The notes under the pieces were generated by a model. That model was not told the origin of the DNA. It saw nothing but the letters and a program-made list of their open reading frames with translations, and searched no databases. The position numbers were made by a program, and so were the translations under genes. From NCBI GenBank assembly GCA_028706295.1, contig JAQWBQ010000017.1:1-58553 (forward strand): a stretch of 58,553 nucleotides of DNA. Direction: 5' to 3'. Shown here piece after piece: positions 25,357-32,794 of this stretch. This DNA comes from Bacteroidales bacterium (lineage in GTDB: Bacteria; Bacteroidota; Bacteroidia; Bacteroidales; FEN-979). Each line of letters begins with the position of its first letter. The first letter of the stretch is position 1.

Positions 25357-27204
25357 TTATTTCAGATCAATGATGAGGACCCCTTTGGCGGGGATGCTCA
25401 GTTTGCTGAGATCCATGATTTTGATGCCGGTGATTATATCTGTTCCGGTTTTGTATTTTTTCAAAAATTCCCGGTACCGTGTGGTCTCCAGGTTCGCGGG
25501 AGCATCATTATTGTTCAGTACCACCATGACCGCGTTGTTCCGGTCGTACCTGAAATAGGTGTAAATGCCATCTTTGGGAATAAAGTGCCGGAGTTTGCCG
25601 GTATGGATTACTTCAGCAGTTTTACGCCAGTTCAGGATGGTTTTGGTGAAATTGAAGATCTCGTTCTGCACCCCGGTCCTCCCTTCTGCCGTAAAGGCAT
25701 TCTTTTCATCCCGGATCCACCCACCGGGAAAATCCTGCCGGATGATTCCGTGGCCTTTATCGGTCCCGGTGGTGGTTATCATGATCTCCGTACCGTAAAA
25801 TATCTGCGGGATTCCCCGTGTAGTAAGGATAAAAGACAGCGCCATCTTTTGTTTCCGGATATCGTCGTTTTGTGTATTTGCGAAACGATTCACATCGTGG
25901 TTGTCGGTAAAGGTTACGATGTTATTGGGATTGGGGTACGACATATCCTGCGCCAGTATCTCGTACAACCTGAGGATGCCGGTGTTCCAGTCCTCTTTTT
26001 CGTTAAATGCCTTTCCCAGGGCATCATAAAGCGGGAAGTCGAAAACCGACGGGAGCCAGGAGTTATAACGGTCTTTATTCAGTGCATCCTTTTGCCAGTA
26101 TGCTACCGAAGCGGGGTAATTCATCCAGCATTCGCCGACCACGTTGAAATTGGGATATTCCGTGGCCAGTCGCCGGCCCCATTCTGCCATGAACTCTTTA
26201 AAAGGGTAGGGGTGGGTGTCCTGCCTGATCCCGTCGAGGCTGGCATATTCGATCCACCAAATGCTGTTCTGGACCAGGTAATTCTTTAAATACGGATTGT
26301 TCTGGTTCAGGTCGGGCATGGTCCGGTCGAACCATCCACTGACAAAAAGCGCACTGTCGTATTGTGAAGAATAAGGATCGCTTGCAGTACCTGCACGGTA
26401 ATTGGTCCGGGTGAATTCGGGCCATTGGTTCAACCAGTCATCGGAGGGCAGATCCTTCATCCACCAGTGTTCGCTGCCACAATGGTTGAAGATCATATCC
26501 ATAATTACCTTTATACCCTGTTGATGAAGTGCCTCCGTCAGCTTCAGATAATCGGCGTTGGTCCCGAAACGGGGATCGATCCGGTAGTAGTCGGTGGTGG
26601 AATATCCGTGGTAGGAATATGTTGGTTGGTTGTTCTCGAGCAGCGGGTTGATCCACAGCGCAGTAACCCCGAGCTCTTTAAAATAGCTCAGATGATCCAT
26701 GATCCCTTTGATATCGCCACCGTGGCGGCCGTCCTGCAACCTGCGGTCAGCCGGCTCAGTCATTCCGGTGATCCGGTCATTGGTCGTATCCCCGTTTGCA
26801 AAACGATCGGGTGTCAAAAGGTAGATCACATCCGATGAGGAAAAACCCTTCCTGGCGGCAGAACCTTTCTTTCGGGACTTCAGTTCGAACAGGTATTTCC
26901 CGACTATTTTATCCTTCAATTTAAAAAGGATGGGAGCTATTCCCTGGCGTGCTCCCGGGCTGATAAACACATCGAGGAAGAGGTAATTGGGATTTTTTAC
27001 TTTGTGGATCCGCTTGATCGTAAATCCCGGATAATCTACTGAAACGGTGGCTGAGGCAATCTCTTTTCCGTAAACCATCAGTTGGAGGTCCGGCGACTTG
27101 AAACCGGTCCACCAGCATGGAGGTTCGACCCTTTGCACGATGTTTTCCTGAGCCTGAATAGCCGTCGAAAACAGTAAGATGATAACCGGTAACAGCCTTG
27201 TCAT
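25357..27204 (-). CDS. GH13 neopullulanase/cyclomaltodextrinase (SusA-like)
   Basis: A 615-residue exported alpha-glucan hydrolase. A signal peptide (1-18, AIQAQ) is followed by a cyclomaltodextrinase N-terminal beta domain (about 22-110), the GH13 barrel (about 120-530) and a C-terminal beta domain. The active site is complete: region I DMIFNHCG, nucleophile D329 (GIRQDTHPY), acid/base E358 (VGECWM), D437 (TDNHDVNRF). Architecture and motifs resemble Bacteroides SusA, a periplasmic neopullulanase. It has no lipobox, so it should be soluble in the periplasm. It starts 5 nt after malQ and precedes MFS carrier 1 by 37 nt, fitting a path of periplasmic cleavage followed by import. Confidence 0.93.
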   Translation of the reverse strand: MTRLLPVIILLFSTAIQAQENIVQRVEPPCWWTGFKSPDLQLMVYGKEIASATVSVDYPGFTIKRIHKVKNPNYLFLDVFISPGARQGIAPILFKLKDKIVGKYLFELKSRKKGSAARKGFSSSDVIYLLTPDRFANGDTTNDRITGMTEPADRRLQDGRHGGDIKGIMDHLSYFKELGVTALWINPLLENNQPTYSYHGYSTTDYYRIDPRFGTNADYLKLTEALHQQGIKVIMDMIFNHCGSEHWWMKDLPSDDWLNQWPEFTRTNYRAGTASDPYSSQYDSALFVSGWFDRTMPDLNQNNPYLKNYLVQNSIWWIEYASLDGIRQDTHPYPFKEFMAEWGRRLATEYPNFNVVGECWMNYPASVAYWQKDALNKDRYNSWLPSVFDFPLYDALGKAFNEKEDWNTGILRLYEILAQDMSYPNPNNIVTFTDNHDVNRFANTQNDDIRKQKMALSFILTTRGIPQIFYGTEIMITTTGTDKGHGIIRQDFPGGWIRDEKNAFTAEGRTGVQNEIFNFTKTILNWRKTAEVIHTGKLRHFIPKDGIYTYFRYDRNNAVMVVLNNNDAPANLETTRYREFLKKYKTGTDIITGIKIMDLSKLSIPAKGVLIIDLK

Positions 27205-27209
27205 GGGAA

Positions 27210-28721
27210 TCAGATTTTTGTCTTTACTTTAATTGTCCTTCCGTAAAGCCGGGTCAGACGGGCCAGTCTTTCGGCGAGTCCTGCAGTGAAATCACTGTTT
27301 TTAGCCCGCCAGGTCCAGTTTCCGGTAGTGGTACCGGGTAGGTTCATACGCGATTCGGTATCAAGGCCGAGCAGATCCTGCATGGGTACGATAGCCGTAT
27401 TTGCGACTGAGGACCACGCCAGCCGGATGAATGCCCAGTTGATCTCATTCCCGTCGGTATTGAGGTAGTCGAGCACATATTTTTTATCTTCGTCCGATGC
27501 CTTCTCAAACCAGCCCACCACGGTATCATTGTCGTGTGTGCCGGTATAGACGATACAATTCTTAACATAATTATGCGGGATGTAGTCGTTGGCTTCGGCC
27601 GAGTCGAAGGCAAACTGGAGGATTTTCATGCCCGGAAGGCCGAATCCATCGCGTAAGGCTTCCACATCGGGGGTGATCACGCCTAGGTCTTCAGCGATGA
27701 TGGGCAGGGAACCCAGTTTTTCCCTGATTACGGAGAAGAAATCCTGACCCGGGCAGGGGATCCAGGAACCGTTTACCGCGGTTTTTTCTCCGTACGGAAC
27801 AGCCCAGTAAGCGGCAAATCCCCTGAAATGATCAATCCTGATGATATCATATAACATCAGGTTGGTTTCAATCCGTTCGATCCACCACCGATAATCGGTT
27901 TCTTTCAGTACATCCCAGCGGAACAGGGGATTTCCCCAGAGCTGGCCGGTTTCGCTGAAGTAGTCGGGTGGCACGCCGCCAACCCTGACGGGATTTCTGT
28001 TTTTATCAAATTCGAAAATTTCAGGATTCGACCATGCATCGGCGCTGTCGAGTGCGACGTACAAAGGAATGTCGCCGATAATTCTGATTTTATATTTGTG
28101 GGCATATTCTTTTACGGCCATCCATTGGCGGAAGAATGCATACTGAAGGAACTTGTGAAAGTCAATCTCTTCGTGGAAGGAGGTCTGGATTGCTCTCAAC
28201 GCTTCAGGGTCTCTCATTTTCAACGATTCTTCCCATTGATACCAGGGGCGTTGACCCCGGTTGGATTTGATGGCCATGAAGAGGGCGTAATCATTGATCC
28301 ATTTCGATTGTTCTTTCAGAAAATTGCGGTACGCCATCTTGTCGAGGTTATCGGCGTAATGCAAAAATCGTTCAAAAGCTTTTTTGAGAATAGGAAGCCT
28401 GGCTTTCTGTACGGCATCAAACTCAACCTGATTTTCCGAAAGATGCGGGAAATCCTCCAGATCTTCGTGCTCAAGAAGTTTCAATTTAACCAGCAGGTCC
28501 AGATCGATCAGGTTTGGATTCCCGGCGTGCGCTGAAAAACACTGATAGGGTGAATCAGCATAACCGGTAGGCCCGAGTGGCAGGATCTGCCAATAGGTCT
28601 GCCCGGCGCGGACCAGGAAATCGATAAAATCAAAGCAGCCCTTACCGAGTGTGCCGATACCATATTTCCCGGGAAGCGAGGTGGGATGTAACAGGATCCC
28701 GGATGCACGATCATTCTTCAT
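27210..28721 (-). CDS. malQ: 4-alpha-glucanotransferase (amylomaltase)
   Basis: A 503-residue GH77 enzyme that transfers glucan chains between maltodextrins and releases glucose in the cytoplasm. The N-terminus is characteristic (GILLHPTSLPGKYGIGTLG). Catalytic motifs are RIDHFRGFAAYW (nucleophile Asp), IIAEDLG (acid/base Glu) and YTGTHDNDT (stabilising Asp). There is no signal peptide and no N-terminal CBM20 pair, so this is the short bacterial type, unlike the long CBM20-carrying form in many Bacteroides. It lies between MFS carrier 2 and the neopullulanase-like gene in the operon. Confidence 0.96.
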   Translation of the reverse strand: MKNDRASGILLHPTSLPGKYGIGTLGKGCFDFIDFLVRAGQTYWQILPLGPTGYADSPYQCFSAHAGNPNLIDLDLLVKLKLLEHEDLEDFPHLSENQVEFDAVQKARLPILKKAFERFLHYADNLDKMAYRNFLKEQSKWINDYALFMAIKSNRGQRPWYQWEESLKMRDPEALRAIQTSFHEEIDFHKFLQYAFFRQWMAVKEYAHKYKIRIIGDIPLYVALDSADAWSNPEIFEFDKNRNPVRVGGVPPDYFSETGQLWGNPLFRWDVLKETDYRWWIERIETNLMLYDIIRIDHFRGFAAYWAVPYGEKTAVNGSWIPCPGQDFFSVIREKLGSLPIIAEDLGVITPDVEALRDGFGLPGMKILQFAFDSAEANDYIPHNYVKNCIVYTGTHDNDTVVGWFEKASDEDKKYVLDYLNTDGNEINWAFIRLAWSSVANTAIVPMQDLLGLDTESRMNLPGTTTGNWTWRAKNSDFTAGLAERLARLTRLYGRTIKVKTKI

Positions 28722-28759
28722 TTCAGTTGAGATTAGATTTTCTTTTTAGTTGTATAAAG

Positions 28760-28771
28760 GTTTTATAAAAC
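28760..28771. repeat. 12-bp perfect palindrome
   Basis: GTTTTATAAAAC reads the same on both strands. It lies in the 51-nt gap between the MFS carrier 2 stop (28773) and the malQ start (28721). It may be an operator half or a weak stem; nothing else supports a function. Confidence 0.4.
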
Positions 28772-28772
28772 T

Positions 28773-30113
28773 TCAGGCGACTTCGATCCCGTCGGTCGGT
28801 TGGTGTTTTTTTCCCGTTCGGTAAGTGACAACCAGGAGGGTGGCAATTGCCGCGAGGATGAACGATACGCCGCCGATATACATGGCGCTCATGGGATTGC
28901 CATTAAAAAACAGTCCGATGGTATTGCCTAGAAGGGTGGAGGCGACAACCTGGGGGATCACAATAAAGAGGTTGAATATGCCCATCATAACGCCCAGTTT
29001 GTCGGGGGGAAGCGAGGGGGTCAGCATGGCATAAGGCATAGAAAGGATACTGGCCCAGGCGATTCCGATACAGGCCATGGAAAACAACAATCCATACTGT
29101 CCGGTCATAACCGGAATACTGAGCAATCCGACAGCGCCGATAGCGAGGCAAAGGGCGTGAATGGTCCTGGGCCCTGTAATTTTAGTGACCCGGATCAGGA
29201 CAAAGGAAAACAAGAAACAGACTGCGTTGTACATTGCAAAGCAGAACCCGGCCCAGGAGCCTGATGCTTCCATTTCGACGGTGCCTTCACTGGCATGGAA
29301 CACATTTGCGGCGATGGCCGGCGCGAAATAGACCCAGAGGCAGAACATACCGACCCAGGTAAAGAACTGAACCAATCCGAGTTCCCACATTCTCCGGGGG
29401 AGGTGCCCGATCAGCCTGACAACGGGTCCCATTCCCAGTGTCCAGTCGAACTTCCGGGCGCGAATGGAGGCAAGTTCCGCATCATCCGGCGGAATCTCTT
29501 TTGTCGTAAAAACAGTCCAGAGCACTGCCCCGATAAAGGCCACTGCCCCGATATAAAAAGAGAGGGTGACAGAGGTCGGGATATGGCCTTGCCCGGCTGT
29601 ATCAGGGGCGATGCCGAACCAGTTGGTCATCATCCAGGGGAGGGCAGAAGCGATCGTACCGCCCAGTCCGATAAAGAGTGACTGGATGGCAAATCCCTGT
29701 GAATTTTGTTCTTCGGGGAGGTTGTCGGCGACCATGGCCCGGAATGGTTGCATGCTCGCGTTTATGGTTCCGTCGAGTACCCACAGCAGTCCCGCTGCGA
29801 TCCAGAAGGTAGGAGCGTTGGGCATCAGGATGAGCGCCAGGGAGGCCAGTATGGCGCCAACCAGAATGTATGGTCTGCGTCTGCCAAGACGGGTCCACGT
29901 GCGATCGCTGGCCTGTCCGATCAGCGGCTGAATGATAACCCCGGTAACCGGCGCTGCCAGCCAAAGTAATGCAATCTGGCTTGGCTTTGCTCCCAGATAG
30001 GTGTATATCGCACTCATATTGGCCATCTGCAGTCCCCAGCCAAACTGGATTCCCAGAAAGCCAAAACTCATATTCCAGATCTGCCAGAACTTTAACGCCT
30101 GTTTCTGCTGCAT
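28773..30113 (-). CDS. MFS sugar transporter, SLC45-like (maltodextrin carrier 2)
   Basis: A 446-residue carrier with about twelve membrane helices. N-terminal features are MSFGFLGIQFGWGLQMAN and the loop IGQASDRTWTRLGRRRPYIL, the SLC45-type signature. A charged cytoplasmic loop (around 225-250) divides the two halves. It probably imports maltose or maltooligosaccharides. I start at ATG 30113 (MQQKQALKFW); the longer reading begins with a TTG at 30143 that forms the end of the -7 box of the operon promoter. This is the first gene of the minus-strand glucan operon and is divergent from pepE. Confidence 0.9.
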   Translation of the reverse strand: MQQKQALKFWQIWNMSFGFLGIQFGWGLQMANMSAIYTYLGAKPSQIALLWLAAPVTGVIIQPLIGQASDRTWTRLGRRRPYILVGAILASLALILMPNAPTFWIAAGLLWVLDGTINASMQPFRAMVADNLPEEQNSQGFAIQSLFIGLGGTIASALPWMMTNWFGIAPDTAGQGHIPTSVTLSFYIGAVAFIGAVLWTVFTTKEIPPDDAELASIRARKFDWTLGMGPVVRLIGHLPRRMWELGLVQFFTWVGMFCLWVYFAPAIAANVFHASEGTVEMEASGSWAGFCFAMYNAVCFLFSFVLIRVTKITGPRTIHALCLAIGAVGLLSIPVMTGQYGLLFSMACIGIAWASILSMPYAMLTPSLPPDKLGVMMGIFNLFIVIPQVVASTLLGNTIGLFFNGNPMSAMYIGGVSFILAAIATLLVVTYRTGKKHQPTDGIEVA

Positions 30114-30140
30114 TTTCAGGATTTTTATCGATTCAACTGT

Positions 30141-30148
30141 CAAAAATA
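30141..30148 (-). promoter_or_regulatory. promoter -7 box of the glucan operon
   Basis: TATTTTTG on the minus strand matches TAnnTTTG. It predicts a transcript starting near 30134, about 21 nt before the MFS ATG at 30113. No TTTG is seen at -33, which would fit an activator-dependent promoter. Confidence 0.6.
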
Positions 30149-30160
30149 AGAACTTTCCGT

Positions 30161-30168
30161 TATTTTTA
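30161..30168 (+). promoter_or_regulatory. probable pepE promoter -7 box
   Basis: TATTTTTA differs from TAnnTTTG only at the last base and lies 17 nt upstream of the pepE ATG. It overlaps the region upstream of the divergent glucan operon promoter. Confidence 0.4.
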
Positions 30169-30184
30169 CCCCCAAAAAAAATGT

Positions 30185-30922
30185 ATGACCAGAAATCTTC
30201 TGTTGATTAGCAATTCAACCAATGCAGGTGAGGAATACCTGTTATGGCCCCGGAATTACATCCGTGATTTTTTTAACAGATACAGCGTACAGAAGGCGCT
30301 TTTCATCCCTTACGCCGGTATTAACCTGACGGGTATCAGCGTTGAAAAATCTTTTGATCTGTATGAAGAAAAGGTACAGAAAATTTTCGCTGAACTAGGA
30401 TTCGAGCTGCATTCTATTCATCGGGAACCGAATCCGGAAAAGGCTGTCGGCCGGGCCGAAGCCATCGTGATCGGCGGGGGCAACACCTTTCATCTGACGA
30501 AAATGATGCATGAATTCGGCATTATGGAACCGATCCGCCGCAGGGTGCATCAGGGTATTCCGTATGCGGGATGGAGCGCGGGAGCCAACGTGGCATGTCC
30601 GACCATGAAAACCACCAACGACATGCCGGTAAGTGAACCACCGTCGTTCAGTTGCCTTAATCTGATCCCCTTCCAGATCAACCCGCATTATCTTGACGCG
30701 AATCCGGCCGGGCATGCCGGTGAGACACGGGAACAACGCATCCTCGAATTTCTGCAGGTCAACCGTGAGATCACAGTGGCAGGATTGCGCGAAGGGTGCC
30801 TGCTTACTGTAATTGATCATGCAATGACCCTGACGGGACCGCGTCGGTTAAGGGTTTTTCGTTACGGGGAGGAACCAAAGGAATATTCGGCTGCCGACAA
30901 CCTCGATTTTCTGCTGAAGTGA
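30185..30922 (+). CDS. pepE: dipeptidase E (alpha-aspartyl dipeptidase, S51)
   Basis: A 245-residue cytoplasmic serine peptidase that hydrolyses dipeptides with N-terminal aspartate. S131 lies in the nucleophile elbow GWSAGANV, D146 in TTNDMP and H168 in INPHY; the spacings of 15 and 22 residues equal those of the Salmonella PepE triad (Ser120, Asp135, His157). I start at ATG 30185 because the open frame upstream overlaps the divergent MFS gene and shows no conserved sequence. The length is close to the E. coli enzyme (229). It is divergent from the glucan operon and has no obvious link to it. Confidence 0.94.
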   Translation: MTRNLLLISNSTNAGEEYLLWPRNYIRDFFNRYSVQKALFIPYAGINLTGISVEKSFDLYEEKVQKIFAELGFELHSIHREPNPEKAVGRAEAIVIGGGNTFHLTKMMHEFGIMEPIRRRVHQGIPYAGWSAGANVACPTMKTTNDMPVSEPPSFSCLNLIPFQINPHYLDANPAGHAGETREQRILEFLQVNREITVAGLREGCLLTVIDHAMTLTGPRRLRVFRYGEEPKEYSAADNLDFLLK

Positions 30923-30978
30923 TCCTGTCGTTTCTGCTGGTCACATGTAAAAGCAGGAGTTCATTGTTTGCTAACCCA

Positions 30979-31026
30979 TCCTGATTTAGGAAAAATCAGA
31001 TTTCGAAAGAAAATTCAGGATTTTTT
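30979..31026 (+). terminator. terminator-like hairpin after pepE
   Basis: ATCCTGA and TCAGGAT can pair and are followed by TTTTTT; a shorter alternative stem (CTGATTT/AAATCAG) lies inside the loop. It falls in the 184-nt gap between convergent pepE and the T9SS protein gene. The remainder of that gap shows nothing else. Confidence 0.45.
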
Positions 31027-31106
31027 ATCGATGCATGAATCCGTTACCGGGCTTTACGGATTTGACCCCGAAACGCCGGAGGTGACGGGAGGTCTGCATA
31101 CATCAG

Positions 31107-32732
31107 CTATCTTCGGATCAGTTTCACGGTTCCGGTGATCTGGTCTGCGGAGGTAGCTTTCAGAAAATAGAAACCCGGAGATAAATTCCCGACCGGGAGT
31201 CTTACAGTTTGGGAGTTTAACTGGTGTGTAAGGAATACCAGGACTCCCTGCGCATTGTAAATAGCGATCTGATCAATCTTTCTGCGGGCTTCGACCGTTA
31301 CCAGATCAGAACAGGGGTTCGGGAAAACCTTTGTGATCAGGTTTTCAGATTCGCCGATGCCGACGCCGCCAACCGGGGTGGCCGAGACGACCCTGACGGG
31401 AAGACCGACAGCGGAATCGGTTTTGGCTGCAACGGGGGTCACCTCAAATACCAGCCATTTGCCAATGTCGAGGGTGTCGATGGTGTAGGTGATTGACTGT
31501 GCCGTGTCGATGGCCACCGGATTGGCTCCCTGGGCGTTATCGCTCTGGTACCACTGGTACAGTGAGATGCCTTCGGGCGCTCCGTTTACATCTTCAAATC
31601 CGTAACTACCGCTCAGGATCTCTTTATGGATAAGGAGTCCCTGGATAGCGACATCAAAAGCCCAGGGACGTGTGGGAATATTCGGATTCAGGTCGTTGTA
31701 ATAACAGGAAAACCGGTTGGGATCATTTCCGATGGTGTCGTGAAAGGTGTAGCTCCGGTCGGGTTTTCCCGACAGTTCAGCTGTGCTCCAGGACCCGTCG
31801 ATCCGGAATTTAAACCGGAGGGGACCTGTTTGGAACCAGGCTGTGTCGAGCATGCATTCGACCGAATAGATGCTGTCGTTTTCAGGATCAAACAAAACAT
31901 CGTTTCCACCCTGATTGTTGAAATTCCCTGCCACATCCACGAATGATGAAGAAGGGTCGAAATGGTGGGCTCCGATGTAATAACCCATGTTACAGACAAA
32001 GGTCATGGGTCGTTTGGAGGGGTTGACGTTGTTGAAATCGTGGAACAGGTTCAGGATGGTATCGGGAACACGAACCATACGGTCCGGTTTGCCCTGAAGC
32101 TCCATTCCCGCGGAATCGGCGTTGATGCAGTATTTAAACCGGTGGACGGAAGCCGGTTCCAGGCTGTAAGTTATAGCATATTTCAGGGTAGTATCGATAT
32201 GCTGAAGCGTCCTAAAACCCCTGCTGTTATTCATAGTTCCTGCAATACAAACAGAATCGGTTACGGGATTGAACAGCCCCGATTGCGTGGCCCATGTCAT
32301 ATCGACCTGAAAAGTCGTGTAATTATCAAATTCATCGTTCCACCAAGATGAAAGGGTTACCAGTCCTGGCTTTGAAATGAAAGAGCGGTGTACGGTTTCC
32401 CACAGGGTATCGTTGATCCTGAATTTGTAACTATAGGCGGTAGCTGAATCGAGTTCATCAAAAAGGGTGGCTGAGTAAATGTTTCCAGGCTCCGGGACCA
32501 ACCGCATCGGTTCAATGCCGTGATCGAGCACCACGTAAACATAGTCTGAATCGGGATTGAAGATCTGGTGGTCAATAGCATGGGTCATGTTCAGCCTGAA
32601 TTGAACCGACCAGGTGGTGTCGGTTCCGGCCCATGCCCGGCTGAAAGTTAAACCCGACAGCAGGAGCGAAAGGGACAGGAGGATTGCAGGGTGGATCAGG
32701 GTACAAATAAATCGGTTTTCTCTAAAATTCAT
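31107..32732 (-). CDS. T9SS-exported protein with three starch-binding-like modules
   Basis: A 541-residue exported protein. A signal peptide (about 1-35) is followed by three homologous modules of about 100 residues, each opening with a strand like FQVDMTWA, then a loop GLFNPVTDSVCIAG or HHFDPSSSFVDVAGNFNN, and ending with a YKFRI/FKFRI strand and a GKPDR motif in the second and third. This resembles CBM20/CBM48-type starch-binding folds. An Ig-like segment (about 355-450) and a T9SS type A sorting tail (KVFPNPCSD to GTVKLIRR) follow. I start at ATG 32732 because the TTG at 32765 is part of the -7 box. The position beside glgB and the glucan operon suggests a surface alpha-glucan binding protein. 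No catalytic domain is seen. Confidence 0.78.
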   Translation of the reverse strand: MNFRENRFICTLIHPAILLSLSLLLSGLTFSRAWAGTDTTWSVQFRLNMTHAIDHQIFNPDSDYVYVVLDHGIEPMRLVPEPGNIYSATLFDELDSATAYSYKFRINDTLWETVHRSFISKPGLVTLSSWWNDEFDNYTTFQVDMTWATQSGLFNPVTDSVCIAGTMNNSRGFRTLQHIDTTLKYAITYSLEPASVHRFKYCINADSAGMELQGKPDRMVRVPDTILNLFHDFNNVNPSKRPMTFVCNMGYYIGAHHFDPSSSFVDVAGNFNNQGGNDVLFDPENDSIYSVECMLDTAWFQTGPLRFKFRIDGSWSTAELSGKPDRSYTFHDTIGNDPNRFSCYYNDLNPNIPTRPWAFDVAIQGLLIHKEILSGSYGFEDVNGAPEGISLYQWYQSDNAQGANPVAIDTAQSITYTIDTLDIGKWLVFEVTPVAAKTDSAVGLPVRVVSATPVGGVGIGESENLITKVFPNPCSDLVTVEARRKIDQIAIYNAQGVLVFLTHQLNSQTVRLPVGNLSPGFYFLKATSADQITGTVKLIRR

Positions 32733-32762
32733 ATAGGTCAGGATTAACGGCATACCGGGCCG

Positions 32763-32794
32763 CAAAGATACATATTTTCAGGTCACTGATTAAA
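32763..32794 (-). promoter_or_regulatory. promoter of the T9SS starch-binding-like gene
   Basis: TATCTTTG (32763-32770, minus strand) matches the -7 box, and TTTA lies at 32791-32794, about 20 nt upstream. Transcription should begin near 32756. The box lies inside the 3' flank of glgB, which ends at 32783. Confidence 0.65.

Noticed and set aside
25585-26289. Plus-strand reading frame of 234 residues.
   Set aside because: It is a shadow of the neopullulanase-like gene on the opposite strand, with no signal or motif.
29969-30184. Upstream extension of the pepE frame by 72 residues.
   Set aside because: It overlaps the divergent MFS gene and lacks PepE-like sequence; the promoter-proximal ATG at 30185 gives normal length and triad numbering.
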